From an uncultured Lachnospiraceae bacterium (GTDB taxonomy: Bacteria; Bacillota; Clostridia; Lachnospirales; Lachnospiraceae), in assembly GCA_946538445.1 (NCBI GenBank), contig CAMNGO010000096.1:1-7740 (forward strand): DNA of 7,740 nucleotides, written 5' to 3'. The notes beneath the pieces are model-generated. The model saw only the letters and a list, made by a program, of their open reading frames with translations. It had not been told where the DNA came from and searched no databases. A program made the translations under genes and the position numbers. How positions within the stretch are numbered: the stretch's first letter is position 1; the number at the start of each line of letters is the position of its first letter. This document shows positions 6,603 to 7,740 of the stretch, piece after piece.

Positions 6603-6631
6603 TTGAAGTGAGGTATGAATTCTGATAGTAT
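6603..6631 (+). promoter_or_regulatory. Candidate promoter of the YesL-family gene
   Basis: TTGAAG (6603-6608) and TAGTAT (6626-6631) are separated by 17 bp, each matching its consensus at 4 of 6 positions. Transcription would start near 6638, about 27 nt before the ATG. The candidate is weak, and the alternative TTGACA at 6554 has no good -10 partner. Confidence 0.4.
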
Positions 6632-6636
6632 ATCAG
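6622..6636. promoter_or_regulatory. Perfect dyad CTGATA-GTA-TATCAG over the candidate -10 box
   Basis: Six-base arms (6622-6627 and 6631-6636) are perfect inverted copies around a 3-bp centre. The dyad contains the candidate -10 TAGTAT of the yesL-like gene, so a protein bound there would block transcription. Position and symmetry make it a plausible repressor site; no regulator is identified. Confidence 0.4.
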
Positions 6637-6664
6637 CAAAGTTGATAGAAAAGAGGTTTGCTCT

Positions 6665-7423
6665 ATGTTCAAGAAAGTATTTAATGCGGAAAATCCATTC
6701 TGGCAGATCATGGATACTGTCTTTGATCTGTTTGTTCTCAATACATTGTGGCTGATCCTGTGCATCCCTGTGATAACCATCGGCCCTTCTACTACTGCTG
6801 CTTTCTATGCACTGATTCAGAGGGCAAGAGGAGAAGGAGGAGAGATCCACAAAGATTTTATTCAATCCTTTAAACAGAACCTGAAGCAGGGAATCGTAGT
6901 CGGCCTTATCCTGACGCTTACCGGTGGTTTTCTCCTGACGGATATGTGGCTTTGCAGAGTTTCCGGGAGAGGAATCTTCACCTTTTTCCTCTTCTTTTTT
7001 GGAGTTCTTTTTGTCGTCTGGGCTATGGTTGCCCTGTATTCCTATCCTCTGCTTGCGAAATTCGAAAGAAAAACCAAAGAGATATTTATCTGGGCATTTA
7101 CCCTTGCTTTTAAGAATATCGGTTCCACTCTTACCATGCTTTTTGTGATCGGAGCAGGACTCTGGCTGTGCCATATACTTCCGGGCCTGATCTTCATCAT
7201 GTTCGGACTGGTGGGTCAGTACTGCGCCATGATATTTGCAGGACTCTTTAAGCCATATTTGCCCAAACCCTGGACCGGAGATGAGAGTGAGGACACTTCC
7301 GCCCCCTCCTATCCTGACCCTTATGCGGATTTTGATGAGGCTTCCTTCTACGGATATGATCCTGAGGAGGTGCAGAAATTGATCGATGAAACAAACGATG
7401 AGGGGAAGAATGATGAGAAATAA
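6665..7423 (+). CDS. YesL-family (DUF624) integral membrane protein
   Basis: 252-residue membrane protein of the YesL/DUF624 family, whose biochemical role is unknown. The family signature lies at the N-terminus: FWQIMDTVFDLFVLNTLWL (12-30) and IPVITIGPSTTAAFYAL (34-50). About five hydrophobic segments are visible (roughly 18-38, 75-97, 104-128, 142-168 and 171-195). A soluble tail (205-252) follows with 17 Asp/Glu against 3 Lys and several Tyr and Pro residues; it appears longer than in B. subtilis YesL, which is about 209 aa from memory. The start is supported by AGAGG (6652-6656) 8 nt upstream. Genes of this family are often found next to CUT1 sugar importers, as in the B. subtilis yes cluster, and here it is divergent from one. 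The last 14 nt overlap the next gene, suggesting a coupled pair. Confidence 0.9.
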   Translation: MFKKVFNAENPFWQIMDTVFDLFVLNTLWLILCIPVITIGPSTTAAFYALIQRARGEGGEIHKDFIQSFKQNLKQGIVVGLILTLTGGFLLTDMWLCRVSGRGIFTFFLFFFGVLFVVWAMVALYSYPLLAKFERKTKEIFIWAFTLAFKNIGSTLTMLFVIGAGLWLCHILPGLIFIMFGLVGQYCAMIFAGLFKPYLPKPWTGDESEDTSAPSYPDPYADFDEASFYGYDPEEVQKLIDETNDEGKNDEK

Positions 7424-7740
7424 AAAAAAGCCCTCCATCTTCATGCAGGAGGTTAAAAGAGATATCAACACTTTTCGGAGATTAAAGGGAAAAGAACGCC
7501 GGCAGTTCGTCTGGGATTATTATCGTTACAAAATCATCGTGGCACTCTTCTCCCTCTTTGTGATCCTGGTCTTTGCCAACATCATCTGGCAGGGTCAGAA
7601 ACCACGCAGATTACAGGTATGCGTAGTATTGAACACTTCGGATTACTGCGATTCCTGGTTTGACCATTTCACGAAAGAGCTGAAAGCTGACGGGAAGCCC
7701 GGCGCGGTGGACGTGAACCAGGATCAGCCCTTTGATTACA
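7410..7740 (+). CDS. Unrecognised single-pass membrane protein, 3' end outside window
   Basis: An open frame of 110 codons runs off the window. It starts at ATG 7410 or the adjacent ATG 7413; AGGGG (7401-7405) lies 4 or 7 nt upstream, which favours the second. The N-terminus is strongly basic (MMRNKKKPSIF, then KRDINTFRRLKGKERRQF), followed by WDYYRYK (35-41) and one transmembrane helix (about 42-60, KIIVALFSLFVILVFANII). After QGQKPRR a region begins LQVCVVLNTSDYCDSWFDHF. Basic residues before the helix predict the N-terminus inside and the C-terminal domain outside the cell. A W-D-Y-Y-K/R-Y/W-K motif before a single helix recurs in poorly characterised Lachnospiraceae membrane proteins, to my recollection. 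It overlaps the YesL-family gene by 11-14 nt and is probably cotranslated with it. Function unknown. Confidence 0.8.
   Translation, partial: MMRNKKKPSIFMQEVKRDINTFRRLKGKERRQFVWDYYRYKIIVALFSLFVILVFANIIWQGQKPRRLQVCVVLNTSDYCDSWFDHFTKELKADGKPGAVDVNQDQPFDY

Noticed and set aside
6599..7471. 290-codon open frame on the minus strand opposite the YesL-family gene
   Set aside because: It is antisense to a gene with a clear DUF624 signature, a good ribosome site and a consistent membrane pattern. The antisense product is rich in Lys/Ser/Gln with no family resemblance. It is a shadow frame.
1..7740. Mobile elements, CRISPR arrays, tRNA or rRNA genes, phage or defence genes
   Set aside because: No transposase or integrase motifs, regular spaced repeats, structural RNA sequences or terminal repeats were seen. 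The gaps are short and explained by promoters, terminators and spacers.

Overview
The window looks like chromosomal DNA of a low-to-medium GC Firmicute, most likely a gut Clostridium of the Lachnospiraceae type. This rests on strong AGGAGG-type ribosome binding sites, a lipoprotein with a Gly/Ser-rich linker after its lipobox, a sugar ABC transporter without its own ATPase gene, a YesL (DUF624) protein, and a single-pass membrane protein with a WDYYRYK motif just before its helix. No mobile element, CRISPR array, tRNA or rRNA was found.

Layout. (1) Bases 1-677 (+) are the 3' end of metG, the housekeeping methionyl-tRNA synthetase, closed by a GC-rich hairpin at 701-738 that can terminate transcription from both sides. 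(2) Bases 789-2972 (-) encode a complete intracellular GH36 alpha-galactosidase with its own candidate promoter in 3009-3037. (3) Bases 3106-6303 (-) are a CUT1-type carbohydrate ABC importer in the order binding lipoprotein, MalF-like permease, MalG-like permease. It is read from a good promoter at 6441-6469 and ends at an intrinsic terminator at 3058-3090. (4) A 361-bp divergent regulatory region (6304-6664) separates it from (5) a plus-strand pair: a YesL/DUF624 membrane protein (6665-7423) and an overlapping, unrecognised single-pass membrane protein that runs off the window (7410-7740).

Inferred function. The lipoprotein would capture an alpha-galactoside (raffinose-family oligosaccharide, melibiose or similar), the two permeases would import it using an ATPase encoded elsewhere (MsmX/MsmK type), and the cytoplasmic GH36 enzyme would release galactose. 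The substrate is inferred from the enzyme next door, not read from the binding protein. The role of the YesL pair is unknown, although YesL-family genes are known to sit beside such importers.

The points most worth checking are the long UUCG-looped hairpin between the binding-protein and permease genes, the dyads and repeats in the divergent control region, and the coupled YesL / WDYYRYK membrane-protein pair. Nothing in the window is clearly a new type of system.
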